This document shows positions 5,563 through 5,852 of a stretch of DNA of 5,852 nt, in pieces. Under the pieces are notes generated by a model. That model did no database searches. It was not told the origin of the DNA and worked only from the letters and a program-made list of their open reading frames with translations. Position 1 is the stretch's first letter; each line of letters starts with the position of its first letter. The stretch lies in assembly GCA_903834645.1 (NCBI GenBank), contig CAILKA010000619.1, positions 1 to 5,852 of the forward strand, written 5' to 3'. This stretch comes from an uncultured beta proteobacterium. GTDB lineage: Bacteria > Pseudomonadota > Gammaproteobacteria > Burkholderiales > Burkholderiaceae_C. A program made the position numbers and the translations under genes.

Positions 5563-5852
5563 TCAGTGCAGGAGCGTGGCCGGCCGCACCGCCGGCGTGC
5601 GCAACGCACGCCCGAGGTCGGCCAGGCTCGCCAGATTGTGCACGGGCAGGAAGCGGTCCACGTGCGGCAGCAGCGCGCGCACGCCGGCGGCACGCGGCTC
5701 GAAGCCTTCGAATCGCAGCAGCGGGTTGAGCCACACCACCTCGTGTGCCCTCCGGTGCAGCCGCGCCGCGGCATCGGCCAGCGCACCGTGGTCGTCGCGG
5801 TCCAGGCCGTCGGTGACGAGCAGCACAGCGGCGTTGGCAGCCAGCACGCGCC
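5563..5852 (-). CDS. coxE: CoxE-like VWA-domain protein, C-terminal part (cut by window end)
   Basis: The last ~96 codons of a protein that enters from the right edge; its true start is outside. The visible sequence includes AAVLLVTDGLDRDD, a core VWA strand with its acidic metal-site-like turn, then LADAAARLHRRAHEVVWLNP, LLRFEGFEPRAAGVRALLPH and VDRFLPVHNLASLADLGRAL. The WLNP / GFEPRAAG..ALLPHVD.F.PVHNL pattern is typical of the CoxE family. CoxE works with the MoxR-type AAA+ ATPase CoxD, which in Oligotropha is needed to build the copper-molybdenum centre of CO dehydrogenase. The MIDAS motif DxSxS at the start of the VWA domain would be upstream of this fragment and cannot be checked. It is followed by coxG in the same direction, suggesting one transcription unit. 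Confidence 0.85.
   Translation of the reverse strand, partial: RVLAANAAVLLVTDGLDRDDHGALADAAARLHRRAHEVVWLNPLLRFEGFEPRAAGVRALLPHVDRFLPVHNLASLADLGRALRTPAVRPATLLH

Overview
This 5852-base window is very GC-rich, densely coding DNA. The protein families and their style (tripartite TRAP transporter, MarR-like regulator, Asp/Glu-racemase-type enzyme, cox-type molybdenum hydroxylase accessory genes) suggest a betaproteobacterium of the order Burkholderiales, most likely Comamonadaceae or a close relative. That placement is inferred from family resemblance and composition, not from a marker gene.

Layout. (1) Bases 1-827, minus strand: the N-terminal part of an aspartate/glutamate racemase-family protein, cut by the window edge, preceded by a MarR-type winged-helix regulator; the two are 14 nt apart and probably co-transcribed. 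(2) Bases 828-979: the divergent control region. It holds a perfect 17-bp palindrome (847-863) whose right arm overlaps a consensus -35 hexamer of a forward promoter, so it is the natural candidate operator for the adjacent regulator. (3) Bases 980-3809, plus strand: a complete TRAP transporter in the order periplasmic binding protein (DctP), small membrane subunit (DctQ), large membrane subunit (DctM). (4) Bases 3810-3854: a short convergent intergenic region with GC-rich inverted repeats. (5) Bases 3855-5852, minus strand: three accessory genes of a molybdenum hydroxylase (CO-dehydrogenase-like) cluster, read as coxE (C-terminal part only, entering from the right edge), coxG, and an XdhC/CoxI-family maturation factor.

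How they work together. The left half reads as a substrate-controlled uptake module: the regulator would repress the TRAP genes and perhaps its own transcription, the transporter would bring in a carboxylate-type solute (the binding protein keeps the family arginine, R165), and the racemase-family enzyme would act on it or on a related compound. The right half is functionally separate. CoxE, CoxG and XdhC normally help mature or membrane-attach a molybdenum-cofactor hydroxylase, whose catalytic subunits should lie beyond base 5852 but are not visible. The two halves converge at about 3830.

Nothing here looks like a wholly new system. The item most worth following is the palindrome/promoter overlap in the divergent region. 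There are no RNA genes, CRISPR arrays, insertion sequences or recombination sites that I can support, and no gene-free stretch exceeds 300 bases.
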